NCBI GenBank assembly: GCA_036405135.1
Contig: DASWYF010000049.1
Coordinates: 115,918-179,917, forward strand
Reading direction: 5' to 3'
Source of the DNA: Verrucomicrobiia bacterium
GTDB taxonomy: Bacteria; Verrucomicrobiota; Verrucomicrobiia; Limisphaerales; JAEYXS01
Length of the DNA: 64,000 bases
Each line of letters begins with the position of its first letter. The first letter of the stretch is position 1. Positions 17,100-26,800 of the stretch are shown here, one piece after another. A program made the position numbers and the translations under genes. The notes beneath the pieces are model-generated. The model was not told the origin of the DNA, did not search any database, and saw nothing but the letters and a program-made list of their open reading frames with translations.

Positions 17100-18299
17100 A
17101 TGCGTTTCTTCTTTAAAACAACTTTGATTGCCGTAATCACGCTTCTGTATTGCGGTTCGATAACGGCTCAAAATTCCGCTAAGATTCTGCCGCTTGGTTG
17201 GAATGCCAAAGAGGCGGGAGATAAAGTGCTACAAGGGTTGATCAATACCTCGGGAGCGCAGGTGAAAGGGGCGCATGATTCGGAGTTCGTGATCGTGGGC
17301 GGAAAGGCTTACATCGTGGCGGAGGCGAATGATGTGAAGGGCGGCGAGGCGCCGGATTGGCCGTATGTGTATGTGACGTTCTCCATCGTGAACCTCAAGA
17401 CGATGAAGCTGGAGCGCATCATGAAGTTCGCGCATGGCGAGGCGGTTTACGCGAATGAGAAGCTGCCGGTGGGCGCGTGTTTTGTGCCGCGCATCATCCA
17501 GAAGGATGAACGGACGTTGCGCTGCTACTTCGCGAGCGAGGAGCCGAAGAAGCGGCAATCGCAGATGTGGTATATTGATTACGACCTGAAGCGCGGCTTG
17601 TTCGCGAACACGATTCATAGGGTGAAGCTCAAGACGGCGGCTGGCACGTTTGATATGCAGCCCCAGCATTTTCATGCGGATGCGAAGGCGAAAGGATTTC
17701 AACGCGCACCAGTGGATTACGGGCTCTACATCTTCGATTCTTTCAAGGTCATCGATGGGAAGACGTATGTGACGCTGAACAATTATCCGGGCGGGCAGAA
17801 TGCGCTGGCGACGGTGAACAAAGAGCTGGATACGTTTGAGGTGGTGGGACATTTCAATGAGCCGGGCACGATGAAGCTCACAGAATCGGCGGCGCATCGC
17901 TTGCCGGATGGCACTTGGCTGGCGATCTGCCGTCAGGAGGGCGGTAACAAGAATTACACGTTTGCGACGAGTGCGGATGGCGTGAAATGGTCGGCGAATG
18001 CGCACCGGGATTTCGTGGCGAACGGAACGAGTTCCAAACCGACGTTGGAGAAGGTGAAAGGGGTTTATTATCTCGGCTGGCAGGAGGCGACGCAGATCAA
18101 TGGCGCTCACCGGAGCGTGTTCAATATCGATGTGTCGCGGGATGGGAAGCAGTGGGAGCGGAAGTATCGCTTCGAGACGGAGAAGTCATTTCAGTATCCG
18201 GCGTTTCATGAGTATGAAGGCGGGATTTATCTGACGGTGACGCAGGGGGATACGGATGCGAGCCGGAAGGAGAGGATTATGTTTGGGCGGTTGGAGTGA
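17100..18299 (+). CDS. secreted propeller protein with sialidase-like (BNR) features
   Basis: The 399-residue protein has a signal peptide (TTLIAVITLLYCGSITAQ) and two weak Asp-boxes, SADGVKW and SRDGKQW, in a repeated beta pattern. It probably binds or cleaves a glycan outside the cytoplasm, though no catalytic set is recognisable. The start codon lies one base after the right inverted repeat of the GxxExxY unit, so its native upstream region has been displaced. Base composition and codon use resemble the neighbouring genes. Confidence 0.78.
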   Translation: MRFFFKTTLIAVITLLYCGSITAQNSAKILPLGWNAKEAGDKVLQGLINTSGAQVKGAHDSEFVIVGGKAYIVAEANDVKGGEAPDWPYVYVTFSIVNLKTMKLERIMKFAHGEAVYANEKLPVGACFVPRIIQKDERTLRCYFASEEPKKRQSQMWYIDYDLKRGLFANTIHRVKLKTAAGTFDMQPQHFHADAKAKGFQRAPVDYGLYIFDSFKVIDGKTYVTLNNYPGGQNALATVNKELDTFEVVGHFNEPGTMKLTESAAHRLPDGTWLAICRQEGGNKNYTFATSADGVKWSANAHRDFVANGTSSKPTLEKVKGVYYLGWQEATQINGAHRSVFNIDVSRDGKQWERKYRFETEKSFQYPAFHEYEGGIYLTVTQGDTDASRKERIMFGRLE

Positions 18300-18311
18300 T
18301 ATGGGGCATTT

Positions 18312-18773
18312 ATGATTGAAGAACGCTTCTTGAATAAGCTTTCTCTACTGGCTTTATGTCTGGCGATCATAGAGCTAGGAGCTGGATGTTCTCCGTCACA
18401 GCCGCAAAAATCACCGAGGCAAGCTGCGTCGATGAACTTCAATTCAAAAATCGCATCTTTCCTCGCCAGCACGAATGAATACGAGGCTGTAGCAATATGG
18501 AATGATCTCGATGCGACGCTTGATCGGACATCATCGAAAGAGATCAAAGAATGGTTAACTCTGCAGCAAACAGTGCTCATTCATCACACCAATAGCTATT
18601 CAAGCGATCCTTTGAGAAAATCCGCGATTCAAGAATTTCGGCTTCTTAGTGATCACGCGGAGCCTTTCCATTCTTGGCTGCTGGAATGCAAAACAAATGG
18701 CCTCTTTGCAGACCCTTTTGTCATTCAGAATTTGGATCTGATTCTCCAGAAAATGAATGCTAAAAAGAAATGA
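18312..18773 (+). CDS. small putative lipoprotein
   Basis: The 153-residue protein has a hydrophobic leader (LSLLALCLAIIELGAGC) ending in a possible lipobox cysteine, then SPSQPQKSPRQ and a helical domain rich in Leu, Ser and Asn. No family was recognised. The first 20 codons look less GC-rich than the flanking genes. It may be part of the exported-protein cluster. Confidence 0.6.
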   Translation: MIEERFLNKLSLLALCLAIIELGAGCSPSQPQKSPRQAASMNFNSKIASFLASTNEYEAVAIWNDLDATLDRTSSKEIKEWLTLQQTVLIHHTNSYSSDPLRKSAIQEFRLLSDHAEPFHSWLLECKTNGLFADPFVIQNLDLILQKMNAKKK

Positions 18774-18834
18774 TTTTCGCTCATTTTATTCTGATGCAAA
18801 GGGCCATAGTTTGTTTAAGCTTTCAATAATACCT

Positions 18835-19767
18835 ATGAAAATTCGTTTGATCGCTTTGGTTGGTGCGTTGTTGATGGTTGTCGCGGTGGTTCCGTCGTCG
18901 TTGCAGGCGGCGGAGGGGAAGACGGTGAAGCTGCTCACGGTGGGGAACAGTTTTTCCCGCAATGCCACGCGGTATCTGACGAATCTGGTGGAGGCGGGTG
19001 GACACAAGTTGATCCATCAGCCGATCGTGGTAGGTGGGGCGTCGATGGAATTGCACGCGAAGAAGTTCCAAGATTTCGAGACGGATTCCACGAAGACGAA
19101 TGGCTATTACTCCGGGAAGAAGAGCTTGAAGCAGCATCTGCTGGCGGAGAAGTGGGATTACGTGACGATCCAGCAGGCGAGCATCAAGAGCCACAATTTG
19201 GAGACGTATCAACCGTTCGCGGGGCAGTTGAAGGATTACATCAAGCAGCACGCACCGCAGGCGCAGTTGATGGTGCATCAGACGTGGGCGTATCGCGTAG
19301 ATGATCCGCGGTTCAATGCGGCTAAACCGAAGGCGGGCGAGCCGAAGACGCAGGCGGAGATGTATGAGGGGCTTGCCAAGGCATACCAGACGATCACAGC
19401 GGAGCTGGGTGCGAAACGAATTCCAGTAGGCGATGCGTTTTTCATCGCGGATACGGATACGAAATGGGGTTATAAGACGGATACGAAGTTTGATTCGAAG
19501 AAGGCGACTGCGCCGGAGCTGCCGGATCAGACGCATTCATTGCACGTGGGCTGGAAGTGGGCAAAGGGCAAGGATGACAAGATGACGCTGGGCATGGACG
19601 GACATCATGCGAATCTGGCGGGCGAGTATCTCGGGGCGTGCGTGTGGTATGAGGTGCTCTACGGCGAGAGCGTGGTGGGGAACAAATACGTGCCGAAGGA
19701 ACTGGATGCGGCGTATGCGAAGTTCCTGCAGGAGACGGCGCATAAGGCGGTGCAGCAGATGAAGTGA
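18835..19767 (+). CDS. secreted SGNH-like hydrolase (DUF4886-type)
   Basis: The 310-residue product has a signal peptide (LIALVGALLMVVAVVPSSLQA), then LLTVGNSFSRNATRYL as block I with the nucleophile serine. It continues with WDYVTIQQASIKSHN and ends with MDGHHANLAGEYLGACVWY, where Asp and His complete the catalytic set. Such enzymes remove acetyl or other acyl groups from polysaccharides. ATG 18835 gives the correct signal peptide; the frame reaches 18757 but its extension overlaps the previous gene. It fits a glycan-deacylation role beside the sulfatase. Confidence 0.83.
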   Translation: MKIRLIALVGALLMVVAVVPSSLQAAEGKTVKLLTVGNSFSRNATRYLTNLVEAGGHKLIHQPIVVGGASMELHAKKFQDFETDSTKTNGYYSGKKSLKQHLLAEKWDYVTIQQASIKSHNLETYQPFAGQLKDYIKQHAPQAQLMVHQTWAYRVDDPRFNAAKPKAGEPKTQAEMYEGLAKAYQTITAELGAKRIPVGDAFFIADTDTKWGYKTDTKFDSKKATAPELPDQTHSLHVGWKWAKGKDDKMTLGMDGHHANLAGEYLGACVWYEVLYGESVVGNKYVPKELDAAYAKFLQETAHKAVQQMK

Positions 19768-19819
19768 TAAGAAAGTGAGAGGGTGAGAAAGTCGGAGGGG
19801 GAGATCAGACGAGTAATCT

Positions 19820-20701
19820 GTGAGCTATAGAAATTCCAAAGGATCGGTTATTCGCGCCGGATCGGAGATCGGCGCTCCGATTTCGCGGCGGCGGGTGTTG
19901 CTTGGTATGGCGGGGGTGTTTTGTGCGGCTGCGGTTTCAGGATGGTCTGCTGAGAAAGCGAAGACAGATTGGAAGCATGAGGAATTGAGGCGGTTTCCGG
20001 CGGTGGAGGCGAATCAGGGGGTGGCGGTGGATGGGGAGTTTTTCTACGCGATCACGAACAAGGCGATCGGGAAGTATCGGAAGGATACGGGGGAGAAGGT
20101 GGCCAGTTGGACTGCGGCAAAGGGTGAGCCTTTCATCCATCTGAATGCGGGGTTCGTGCATGAGGGGAAGCTGTATGGGGCGCATTCGAATTTTCCGAAG
20201 GTGCCAATGGTGAGTTCGGTGGAGATTTGGGATGTGGCGACGATGAAGCACATCGGGCGGCATGATTTCGGGAGATACATCGGGTCGCTGACGTGGCTGG
20301 ACCGGAAGGGGGAAGGGTGGATCGCGTGTTTTGTGCATTACCGGAAGAATGGCGGCGAGGCAGGTCGTGGGCCGGAGGAAACGCGGATCGTGCAGTTCGA
20401 TAACGCGTGGAAGGAGCTGGCGAAGTGGTCGTTGCCGGAGGCGTTGATCAAGAAGTTCGGGGATTACAGCAGTTCCGGTGGCGGGTTCGGACCAGAGGGA
20501 AAGCTGTTCATCACGGGGCATGATGCGAAGGAGCTTTATATTCTCGAATTTCCCAAGAGCGGTTCGGTGATGGAGTGGACGGGGACAGTGACGATCAGTG
20601 CGGAGGGACAGGCGTTCAATTGGGACAAGAAAGAATCGGGCATTCTTTATTCCATCGCGCGGAAGACGAAGGAAGTGATTGTGTCGAAGGTCTCTCGGTA
20701 G
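19820..20701 (+). CDS. Tat-exported beta-propeller protein of unknown function
   Basis: A GTG at 19820 opens a 293-residue frame. It contains a twin-arginine signal, ISRRRVLLGMAGVFCAAAVSG, followed by short beta-rich repeats such as QGVAVDGEFFYAITN, YIGSLTWLDRKGEGWIACF and FGPEGKLFITGHDAKELY. These resemble NHL or quinoprotein-like propellers. The segment before the signal (GSEIGAPI) is encoded by a hairpin repeat at 19861-19881, so the N-terminus contains repeat-derived sequence and the true start is uncertain. Confidence 0.7.
   Translation: MSYRNSKGSVIRAGSEIGAPISRRRVLLGMAGVFCAAAVSGWSAEKAKTDWKHEELRRFPAVEANQGVAVDGEFFYAITNKAIGKYRKDTGEKVASWTAAKGEPFIHLNAGFVHEGKLYGAHSNFPKVPMVSSVEIWDVATMKHIGRHDFGRYIGSLTWLDRKGEGWIACFVHYRKNGGEAGRGPEETRIVQFDNAWKELAKWSLPEALIKKFGDYSSSGGGFGPEGKLFITGHDAKELYILEFPKSGSVMEWTGTVTISAEGQAFNWDKKESGILYSIARKTKEVIVSKVSR
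19861..19881. repeat. short hairpin repeat at the start of a Tat-signal gene (family D)
   Basis: ATCGGAG and CTCCGAT form a 7-bp stem around ATCGGCG. It is nearly identical to the copy inside the sulfatase (13163-13183) and is translated in the same frame as GSEIGAP. Confidence 0.7.
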
Positions 20702-20730
20702 GCGTAACAGGGCGCTTGGCTCGCTCACTC

Positions 20731-20767
20731 CTCACCCCGGCCCTCTCCTCGTTGAGAGGAGAGGGAG
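20731..20767. repeat. palindromic repeat family A (copy 2)
   Basis: The core CTCACCCCGGCCCTCTCCTC is followed by GTTGAGAGGAGAGGGAGA, which pairs back to form a long hairpin. It lies between two propeller genes. Confidence 0.88.
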
Positions 20768-20841
20768 AACATTTGTTACCGATTGTGATTTCCACGATTG
20801 AGTTTTCTTGCCCGCTTTCGTGGCTCGGCGTAGGGATAGGT

Positions 20842-22014
20842 ATGCCCTTGAGACGAATTTTAGCTTTGCTGGCGCTTTGTGCTGGAGTGGTGGGTGCTTC
20901 AGCGGCGGAGGATCCTTTGAGCGGGTGGAAGACGGGAGTGAAGATTTCTGCCGCGTCAGGTGAAACGAATCGGCATGTGATCCATTCGTATTTCAATACT
21001 TGCCCGGAGAGTCCGGATGGGAAGTGGGTTTTGTATTACACGTCCACGGTGGCGAATGGGCAGAAGGGGGATATCTGCATACGCAACCGGCAGAGTGGCG
21101 AGGAGAAGGTGTTGGTGCGGAATGTGAACACGGAGGATGCGCATCGGGCGGCGTGCCAGCAATGGGTGGCGAAGGGGAAGAAGGTGGCGTTTCACGATGA
21201 GCGGAATGGCGAGTGGATCGTGGCGGTGGTGGATATCGAGACGGGCGTGGAGAAGATCATCGCGCGCAACCGGCTCTCGAGCTGGAGCCAGCCGTATGCG
21301 GATGTGGTACCGGTGTATGGATTGCACTGGGATATCAACGGGTATCAGAATCTGGAGCTGGTGGATGTGAACACGGGCGAGGCGAAGGAGGTGCTGAAGA
21401 TCGAAGCGGTTAAAGAAAAGTACGGCGATTGGATCAAGAAGAAGTTTGGCGAGAAGACGGTTTCCATTTTCTTCCCGGAATTGAGCCCGGATCTGAAACG
21501 CGTGTTCTTCAAGATGGCGGCACCGGGCAATGGGAATCCGCGCAGTGGTGGCGCGAGTCAGCGGGAGGGGATGATCTGTTATGACCTGGCGGAGAAGAAA
21601 TTTTTGTTTGTGAGCGAGGTTTGGGGGCATCCGGCTTGGGCACCGGATTCGAAGACGATTGTCGAAGTCAGAAATATGATGATTGATAGTGATACGGGGA
21701 AGAGTCGCACGATCCCCGGCTTGCCGAGCTGGGGATCGGGGCATCCGTCATCGAGTCCGGATGCGAAATTGATCGTGACGGATGTGACGATGGACAAGCT
21801 CAAGGGACCAGCGAATGAATGGGGCATCGTGGTGATGGATGCGCGCGGGACGAATCATGCGGTGATCAATCAGGTGGATGGATCGAAGGGGGCGACGTCG
21901 TGGCGCAGGTCGCATCCGCATCCGATCTTCAGTGCGGATAACAAGAGAATCTATTTCAATGTGAACAATGGGAAATGGACGCAGTTGATGGTGGCGGAAC
22001 GAGGTGAAAAGTAG
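20842..22014 (+). CDS. secreted TolB/PD40-like beta-propeller protein
   Basis: The 390-residue product from ATG 20842 has a signal peptide (RRILALLALCAGVVGASA) and WD40-like/PD40 repeats: SPDGKWVLYYTS, AKGKKVAFHDERNGEW, SPDLKRVFFKM, APDSKTIVEV, SPDAKLIVTDV and FSADNKRIYFN. The pattern resembles oligogalacturonide lyase-like or TolB-like propellers. Whether it binds or cleaves a sugar is unknown. The frame opens at 20575 inside the previous gene, and the first ~89 codons cross a family A repeat, so they are unlikely to be coding. Confidence 0.78.
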   Translation: MPLRRILALLALCAGVVGASAAEDPLSGWKTGVKISAASGETNRHVIHSYFNTCPESPDGKWVLYYTSTVANGQKGDICIRNRQSGEEKVLVRNVNTEDAHRAACQQWVAKGKKVAFHDERNGEWIVAVVDIETGVEKIIARNRLSSWSQPYADVVPVYGLHWDINGYQNLELVDVNTGEAKEVLKIEAVKEKYGDWIKKKFGEKTVSIFFPELSPDLKRVFFKMAAPGNGNPRSGGASQREGMICYDLAEKKFLFVSEVWGHPAWAPDSKTIVEVRNMMIDSDTGKSRTIPGLPSWGSGHPSSSPDAKLIVTDVTMDKLKGPANEWGIVVMDARGTNHAVINQVDGSKGATSWRRSHPHPIFSADNKRIYFNVNNGKWTQLMVAERGEK

Positions 22015-22091
22015 ATGGTGGATAGTTGATTGTGGCTGGCGGGGAAACAGCAATATCCAACGCCCAACTTCGAACACCGGAAGGGAGGTTA

Positions 22092-22115
22092 GCGCGGACT
22101 AACGTCCGCGGCTAC
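22092..22115. repeat. short palindrome family H (copy 1)
   Basis: GCGGACTAACGTCCGC followed by GGCTAC. A second copy with compensating changes sits at 22926-22950 (GACTAATGTC core), and a third core at 44110-44123 (GACTAACGTCAGTC). Confidence 0.65.
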
Positions 22116-22136
22116 GGTTCAGAGCGAGGACGATTT

Positions 22137-22409
22137 TTAGCGGAGGAAGGCGAAGGCTATCAGGATTAGCAGGATCAGGGCGGTGAGCCACCAATACCAG
22201 GCGAGGCCGTTGGGACGGGTGGCGTGGCCGAATTCGCGTTTTTTGTATTCTTCGTAGTCGAATTCTTCGTCGGAGAGGGGAAGGTCGAGGTTGCTGGCGT
22301 AGGCGGTCTCGGACCAACCGCTGGATTCGTCGGCACCACACTCAGGGCAGGCTTTGGCGTTGCGCGGAACGTCTTCTCCGCAGTTGGGGCAGGTCTCGGG
22401 AGCGGGCAT
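22137..22409 (-). CDS. zinc-ribbon protein with C-terminal membrane helix
   Basis: The 90-residue protein starts with a four-cysteine zinc ribbon (CPNCGEDVPRNAKACPECG), has an acidic middle (LSDEEFDYEEYKKREFG) and ends in a single hydrophobic helix (WYWWLTALILLILIAFAFL). This is the usual form of tail-anchored zinc-ribbon proteins. The function is unknown, possibly membrane recruitment of a partner. It is transcribed opposite to the glycan cluster. Confidence 0.8.
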   Translation of the reverse strand: MPAPETCPNCGEDVPRNAKACPECGADESSGWSETAYASNLDLPLSDEEFDYEEYKKREFGHATRPNGLAWYWWLTALILLILIAFAFLR

Positions 22410-22439
22410 GGGGAAATGATGAATGAAGAAGGGGGAAAG

Positions 22440-22545
22440 GAGAAGACACGAATTTGGGAGAGGGAGAAGACACGAATTTCACGAATTGGCACGAATAGGG
22501 GGAAGGAGGTGACGCGAATTTCGCTAATCTTCGCGAATTGGGAGA
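22440..22545. repeat. degenerate short direct repeats (CACGAATTT-type)
   Basis: Units such as ACACGAATTTCACGAATTGG and CGCGAATTTCGCTAATCTTC recur with variation, without constant spacers. Related sequence lies near 44710-44740 and 38880-38905. There is no CRISPR-like periodicity. Confidence 0.6.
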
Positions 22546-22702
22546 GGTGATTTTGTGGTTAATAGATGGATTTTAGACTTAACGCATTCATTTTCAAATA
22601 GTTAGGAGGTTTTTAAATATTTTCAAAAAAGTGGAGGCATGGACAGCCGTTGTCCTACCCCCTCTGCATAGTGGACGCAGAAAGATAACAAAAAGGTTCA
22701 TT

Positions 22703-22891
22703 ATGAAACTGTCAGAACAAAGCGAGTTGAAGATGGAAGTGGGATGCCGTCCGGTGAGTCGTCGGAATCGGAAGATCAGCCAGGCGAGCTGGTGGTTCGG
22801 GCAGATGAGGAGAGCGGTGGAGCAGGCGTGTCCTAGTGAAGTATCAAAGGCGCGGGTGGAGCAGAGGGTAATGCCGTTGGCTGCGGAATGA
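22703..22891 (+). CDS. small conserved verrucomicrobial-type protein (WWFGQMR motif)
   Basis: This 62-residue protein contains VGCRPVSRRNRKISQASWW followed by FGQMRRAVEQA and ends VEQRVMPLA. I recognise this layout (RPVxRR, a WWFxxMR block, then EQxxxPL) as a recurrent short protein of this phylum with no known function. The ATG at 22703 follows AAAAGGTTCATT, a usable ribosome-binding site. The longer frame to 22631 lacks protein character. An AT-rich tract at about 22555-22640 upstream may hold its promoter. Confidence 0.65.
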   Translation: MKLSEQSELKMEVGCRPVSRRNRKISQASWWFGQMRRAVEQACPSEVSKARVEQRVMPLAAE

Positions 22892-22925
22892 GCAAGAGTT
22901 TCAAGCGTTCAGAGGAGAAGAGTTT

Positions 22926-22950
22926 GCGCCGACTAATGTCGACGGCTACA
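22926..22950. repeat. short palindrome family H (copy 2)
   Basis: GCGCCGACTAATGTCGACGG shows the same layout as 22092-22115, including the GGCTAC tail. Confidence 0.6.
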
Positions 22951-23012
22951 GGATGGGGAGACGACGAGCAGGACTTAGTGGAGATGCATGGTTGACAGGA
23001 GGGTTTAGGATG

Positions 23013-23030
23013 GATTTCATATATGAAATC
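23013..23030. promoter_or_regulatory. 18-bp perfect palindrome at IclR start, probable autoregulatory operator
   Basis: GATTTCATATATGAAATC is self-complementary over all 18 bases. It overlaps the first ATG (23023) of the IclR-family gene. IclR-family operators are commonly AT-rich palindromes of similar length, so autoregulation is likely, but this is inferred from position and symmetry. Confidence 0.55.
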
Positions 23031-23862
23031 GTTTTCACCTATGAAATTGAAGTTGCCAACGGGGCGGCGTGTGCCTGTCTCTTCATCTTCAGCGAAGGCT
23101 GAGGAGAAGAGTCTTGGGGTTCCGGCTTTGGAGCGGGGATTGGCGATGTTGGAGTTTCTCGGGCGGCAATCGCAGGGGGCGACGTTGCTGGAGATCACGA
23201 CAGCGTTGGAGGTGTCGGCGGCTTCGGCGTTCCGTATCGCGACGGCTTTGGAGGAGCTGGGTTATCTGCGGCGTGAGGAGGGGTCGAAAAAGTTTTTTGT
23301 GACGCGGAAGCTGCTTTCACTGGGGCAACCCCAGGCGGCTTCGCGGAGTCTGGTGGAGTGTGCGGTGGAGTCGATGCGTCAGGTGCTGGTGGCGACGGGA
23401 GAAACGACACAGCTTTGCTGCCTGGCGGAGGATCAGTGCGTGGTGATCGATCAACTCGCTTCGGTGCATCCGTTCAAATACATCGTGGATCTGGGGTCGC
23501 GCGCGCCATTGCACTGCGCAGCACCGGGCAAGGCGATGATGGCTTTCCTGCCGGAAGATGAACTGGCGCCGCTGCTTGCGCAGGTTAAACTGGAGAAACA
23601 CACGGACCGCACGATCACGAGCCGCAAGGAATTGCGCGGCGAGCTGGAGCGCATCCGGGCGAATGGTTATGCGGTGGATCATGGCGAGCATTTTGACGGC
23701 ATCCATTGTGTGGCGGCACCGTTGCTGAATCATCACGGACATGCGATCGCGGCGATCACGATCGCGGGACCATCTTCGCGAATCCCGGCGAGCCGGTTCG
23801 CAGAGTTCGGCGCGGTGATGATCGCGGCGGCGAATGAGGCGGCGAGAAAGTTTTTGGAATGA
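23023..23862 (+). CDS. IclR-family transcriptional regulator
   Basis: The 279-residue protein has an N-terminal winged helix (LERGLAMLEFLGR, ATLLEITTALEVSAASAFRIA, LEELGYLRRE) and a C-terminal effector domain (HPFKYIVDLGSRAPLHCAAPGKAMMA, ANGYAVDHGEHFDGIHCVAAPL). The family usually controls carbon-source pathways. The stop overlaps the start of the PSD1 cytochrome gene by 4 bp, so it probably regulates its own operon with the cytochrome and DUF1501 genes. AGGATGG at 23007 supports ATG 23023; ATG 23041 is an alternative that would leave the palindrome fully upstream. Confidence 0.92.
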   Translation: MKSFSPMKLKLPTGRRVPVSSSSAKAEEKSLGVPALERGLAMLEFLGRQSQGATLLEITTALEVSAASAFRIATALEELGYLRREEGSKKFFVTRKLLSLGQPQAASRSLVECAVESMRQVLVATGETTQLCCLAEDQCVVIDQLASVHPFKYIVDLGSRAPLHCAAPGKAMMAFLPEDELAPLLAQVKLEKHTDRTITSRKELRGELERIRANGYAVDHGEHFDGIHCVAAPLLNHHGHAIAAITIAGPSSRIPASRFAEFGAVMIAAANEAARKFLE

Positions 23863-26800
23863 ACACGCGCACGCTATTACCGATGGTGACGGTCGCGCTG
23901 GCGGCCTGGGGAGCGGTGTTGCCCGGTGTGGCACATTCGGCGGTGAGCGCGGCGGATGCGGAGTTTTTTGAGAAGAAGATCAGACCGGTGTTGGTGTCTG
24001 AATGTTACGAGTGCCACGGGGCGCAGAAGCCGAAGGGCGGGTTGCGGCTGGATTATCGCGAGGGGTGGATGAAGGGTGGGGAATCGGGGCCGGTCATCAT
24101 TCCGGGCGAGGCGGCGAAGAGTCTTTTCATCCAATCCATCCAGCACACGCACAGCGAGCTGAAGATGCCCAAGAAGCGGGCGAAGCTTGCGGATGCGGTG
24201 ATTCAGGATCTCGTCACGTGGGTGAACAAGGGTGCGCCTGATCCACGGGACCATCCACCCAGCGAGCAGGTAGCGGCAGGTTCGTGGGATGAGGTGATGA
24301 CGGTGCGGAAACAGTGGTGGAGTTTTCAACCGGTGAAAGAACCGGCGGTGCCGAAGGTGAAGGATGCGAAGTGGTCCAGCGAGCCGGTGGATAAATTCAT
24401 TCTCGCGAAGTTGGAGGAGAAAGGACTGGCACCGGCGAAACAGGCGGACAAGCGGACCTTGATCCGGCGCGCGACGTTTGTGCTCACGGGTTTGCCGCCG
24501 ACGCCGGAGGAAGTGAACGCGTTCATTGCGGATACTTCACCGAAAGCGTTCGAGAAGGTGGTCGATCGCTTGCTGGCCTCGCCTTCTTTTGGCGAGCAAT
24601 GGGCGAGGCACTGGATGGACCTGGTGCGTTATGCGGAGACGCACGGGAGCGAAAACGATCCGGATATCCGCGATGCCTGGCGGTATCGGGATTATCTCAT
24701 CCGCGCATTCAATGCGGATGTGCCCGATGACCAGCTTATCAAGGAACACATCGCGGGGGATCTGCTGGCGAAACCGCGCATCAATGCGGCCGAGGGCTTG
24801 AATGAATCGCGCATCGGCATTGCGAGCCTGCGCCTGAACGAGCACGGATTTCAGCCGATCGATACGCTAGATGAGCAGGTGAAGACGGTGGAAAACCAGA
24901 TCGATGTGGTGACGAAGGCATTCCAAGGGCTGACGGTGTCGTGCGCGCGGTGTCACGATCACAAGTTCGATCCGATCAGCCAAAAAGATTTTTATGCGAT
25001 GTATGGCGTGCTGGCGAGTTCGCGTCCGGCTCAAGTGATGGTGGATGCGCCGGAGGTGCTTAACAAAAACAAGGCGGAGTTGGCGGCGTTGAAGCCGCAA
25101 GTGAAGTCTGCGTTGGCGGAGGCGTGGCTGAAATCGGTGGCCGAGGAATTGCCCGCGAAGCTGAAGAAGAATCATGGCGGGCTTATGGAAGTGCCCCCAG
25201 AAATGGGGCATTTGTCTTCGCTGGTTAGATGGCATGAGCAGTTGGCCAGTGCTCGTGTTTGGGAGGCACGTGGGAAGAATCCAGCGGTGGCAAAATTAGC
25301 ACAACCGCTGGCGCAATGGAGTTTTGACGGCGATGCCAAAGATTCCAAAGGCAACCTGAATGGAGAACTGCGCGGCGGTGCGGTGATCAAGAATGGGCGA
25401 CTCATCTTGAATGGCACGGATGCGTTCATGGAATCGGTGCCACTCAAGCAGGATCTGAAAGAGAAGACGCTCGAAGCATGGGTTTATCTGAGCAATCTCC
25501 AACAGCGCGCGGGTGGCGTGATCACGACGGAGAGCATCGGCGGGCGGGTGTTCGATGCGGTGGTGTTCGCAGAGAAGGAGAGCAGGCAATGGGTGCCGGG
25601 CAGCAATAATTTCAAGCGCTCGCAAACGCTCGGTGGACCGCAGGAAACGGCAAGTCCGAACGAGGCGATACATCTGGCGGTGACTTATGCGGCAGATGGG
25701 AACATCGCGTTTTATCGGAATGGGAAACCGTATGGCGCGGCGTACTCGCTCGCGGCCAAGCAAGAAGAGCTGGCGATGTTTACAGCGGGGCAAGCGCATG
25801 TGTTGCTGGGGCGGCGGCATACGGGCGGGGGAATGGCGTTCCTTGCGGGTGAGATTGAGGAGGGGCGTTTATACAATCGTGCGTTATCGGCGGAGGAAGT
25901 GGGAGCTTCATTCTCAGCGGGGCCGGGCGGGGTGAGCAAAGAGGATTTGCTGGCGGTGATGACGCCACAGGAGAAGACGGAGTATCAGCAGGCCGCGAAG
26001 CAATTGGCGGAGCTGAAACGGCAACAGGAATCGATCGCGGCGAGCAAGGCGGGACAGAGAGCGGCTTTCGACGAGGCGACACGGAATGAGTTTAATCCGC
26101 TGTATGCGTGGGTGAAGTTCAATGGGTTGAAGGACCAAGAGCTGGCAGATAAGTGGACGGATTGGATGCAGAAGCAACAAGCTGAACTGGTGGTGCGGCA
26201 GCAGGGGAATGCGAGTGGTTACGTCACGAAATGGAACCTGGCAAAAAGTGACGATGCACAGTGGTTTCGCGAAGGACAGAATTTGCCCGCCAAGGCAGTG
26301 AAGGCGGGAGAGTTTTCCTTGGAAGCAGATGGGGTGGAGGTGGTGAATGGGATTTATCCAGCGGGAATTTATTCGCATCTGCTGACCAAGAAGCACGGGG
26401 CGCTATTCACGTCACCGCGGTTCAAGATCGAGACGGACAGCATCAGCGTGAAGGTGCTGGGCGGTGGCGGCGCGATGGTGCGGGTGATCGTGGATAATTA
26501 TCCGCTGCCGATGAACCCGATCTATCCGAAGGCGATCCTGACCAAGGATGAGCCGGGCTGGGTGCGGCTGGATACGGCGTATCGCAAGGGGTCGTGGGCT
26601 TATCTGGAGTTCGGAACATTTGATGATCTGACGCGGCCACTTGCGACGAAAGATACGCCGGTGAACGGGCGTTCCTGGTTCGGGGTGGAACACGTGGTGT
26701 TTCATAATTCCAATGTGTTGCCGAAAGATGAGGTGATGCCGGCTTTGGGATTGAGTGAGATGACCGCGCCGAAGAGTGCAGATGAGCTGGTGAAGATTTA

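Noticed and set aside
16190..17110. Target-site duplication flanking the GxxExxY unit
   Set aside because: Bases just outside the two arms (GGGAAT and TATGCG) do not match, so no duplication can be claimed.
22440..22545. Possible CRISPR array
   Set aside because: The repeats vary, are closely spaced without spacers of constant length, and no cas genes are present.
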